Assembly (NCBI GenBank): GCA_963777285.1
Contig: CAVZPR010000002.1
Span: forward strand, 930,001 to 994,000
DNA: 64,000 bases
Origin: JAFARE01 sp963777285
GTDB lineage: Bacteria; Chloroflexota; Dormibacteria; Aeolococcales; Aeolococcaceae
Reading direction: 5' to 3'
Under the pieces are notes generated by a model. It was given only the letters and a program-made list of their open reading frames with translations. It searched no databases and was not told the DNA's origin. The position numbers were made by a program, and so were the translations under genes. Position 1 is the stretch's first letter. Each line of letters starts with the position of its first letter. Positions 63,667-64,000 of the stretch are shown here, piece by piece.

Positions 63667-64000
63667 ATGGACGCCCCCAGGATTCGCCGGCCCTGGGTCC
63701 TCGGGCTCACCGGCATCGCCTTCTTCATGGTCGGGTTGGACGCGCTGGTGGTGAACAACGCGCTGCCAACCATCCACCGCGACCTCGGCGGCAGCCTCAC
63801 CAACCTCGAGTGGATCTTCAACGCCTATCTCATCGCCTTCGCGGTCGGCATCATCCCCGCGGCTGCGCTCGGCGACCGCATCGGGCGTCGCCGCCTCTAC
63901 GTCATCGGGCTCGCCCTGTTCTCGCTGGCGTCGGCGGCGTGTGCCCTCGCGCCGAATACAGGACTCCTCATCGCCTTTCGTGCGCTGCAGGGCGTAGGCG
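63667..64000 (+). CDS. MFS exporter, DHA2/EmrB-QacA type (partial, cut by window end)
   Basis: 111 codons are visible. Membrane helix 1 with GLDALVVNNALPTIHRDLGG (motif D1 of the 14-span drug exporters), helix 2, then motif A GDRIGRRRLYVIG and helix 3/4. Likely a proton-driven exporter of small hydrophobic or cationic compounds, regulated by the divergent HxlR protein. ATG at 63667 after GGAGGTGA (63651-63658). Confidence 0.9.
   Translation, partial: MDAPRIRRPWVLGLTGIAFFMVGLDALVVNNALPTIHRDLGGSLTNLEWIFNAYLIAFAVGIIPAAALGDRIGRRRLYVIGLALFSLASAACALAPNTGLLIAFRALQGVG

Overview
This is a GC-rich (roughly 70% by eye), gene-dense bacterial chromosome segment. Codons end mostly in G or C, GTG starts are common, and operons use ATGA/GTGA stop-start overlaps. 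The gene set fits a GC-rich Terrabacteria lineage: a complete GlgE alpha-glucan pathway, HspR-like MerR regulators, a LemA/DUF3137-like pair, a holin-X-like protein, a PrgI-type protein with a VirB4 ATPase, and B12-dependent ribonucleotide reductase. Actinobacteria-like bacteria or candidate groups such as Dormibacterota are plausible. That is inference; no rRNA is present to settle it.

Layout. 1-981 (minus): ECF sigma factor and a partial membrane anti-sigma candidate. 1192-11343 (plus): purine operon purB-C-S-Q-L-F-M-N-H. 11524-11901 (minus): DksA/TraR-type protein. 12038-19446 (minus): glgE-treS-mak-glgB, taking trehalose to branched glucan through maltose-1-phosphate. 19582-25870 (plus): thioredoxin/CcdA pair, aconitase, DUF3137-like and LemA genes. 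25977-33733 (plus): recJ (with an apparent frameshift), cobyrinate a,c-diamide synthase, and a MoxR/ChlI-like AAA+ ATPase with its vWA partner. 33741-37692: small hypotheticals, a degenerate ADP-ribosylglycohydrolase-like protein, a stand-alone B12-binding mutase subunit, L25 and MscS. 37689-41821: citrate synthase, a histidine phosphatase, FolC and PPK2. 41968-44934: two secreted GH5-like paralogues. 45215-49246 (minus): NrdJ carrying a 396-residue intein. 49417-52736 (minus): orphan PrgI-MinD and VirB4-like genes. 52856-57355: aldehyde dehydrogenase, a possible 48-residue protein, an alpha/beta hydrolase, OtsA and a small membrane protein. 57524-61791 (plus): two HspR-like regulators around a response regulator, two envelope proteins and PBP1A. 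61807-64000: zinc-ribbon protein, tRNA-Gln(CTG), TfoX-like protein, HxlR regulator and a divergent MFS exporter cut by the window end.

Two signals stand out beyond ordinary genes. First, at least eleven genes have a TANNNT box 6-11 nt before the start codon, the signature of leaderless mRNAs, and two head-to-head gene pairs share overlapping boxes. Second, there are two families of long palindromic repeats. Family A (32065-32207 and 44938-45151) has a core about 95% identical in two places, between arms that differ between copies yet remain self-complementary; one copy lies in frame inside the vWA gene. Family B (11382-11507 and 21415-21538) shows a compensatory base-pair change in a conserved hairpin.
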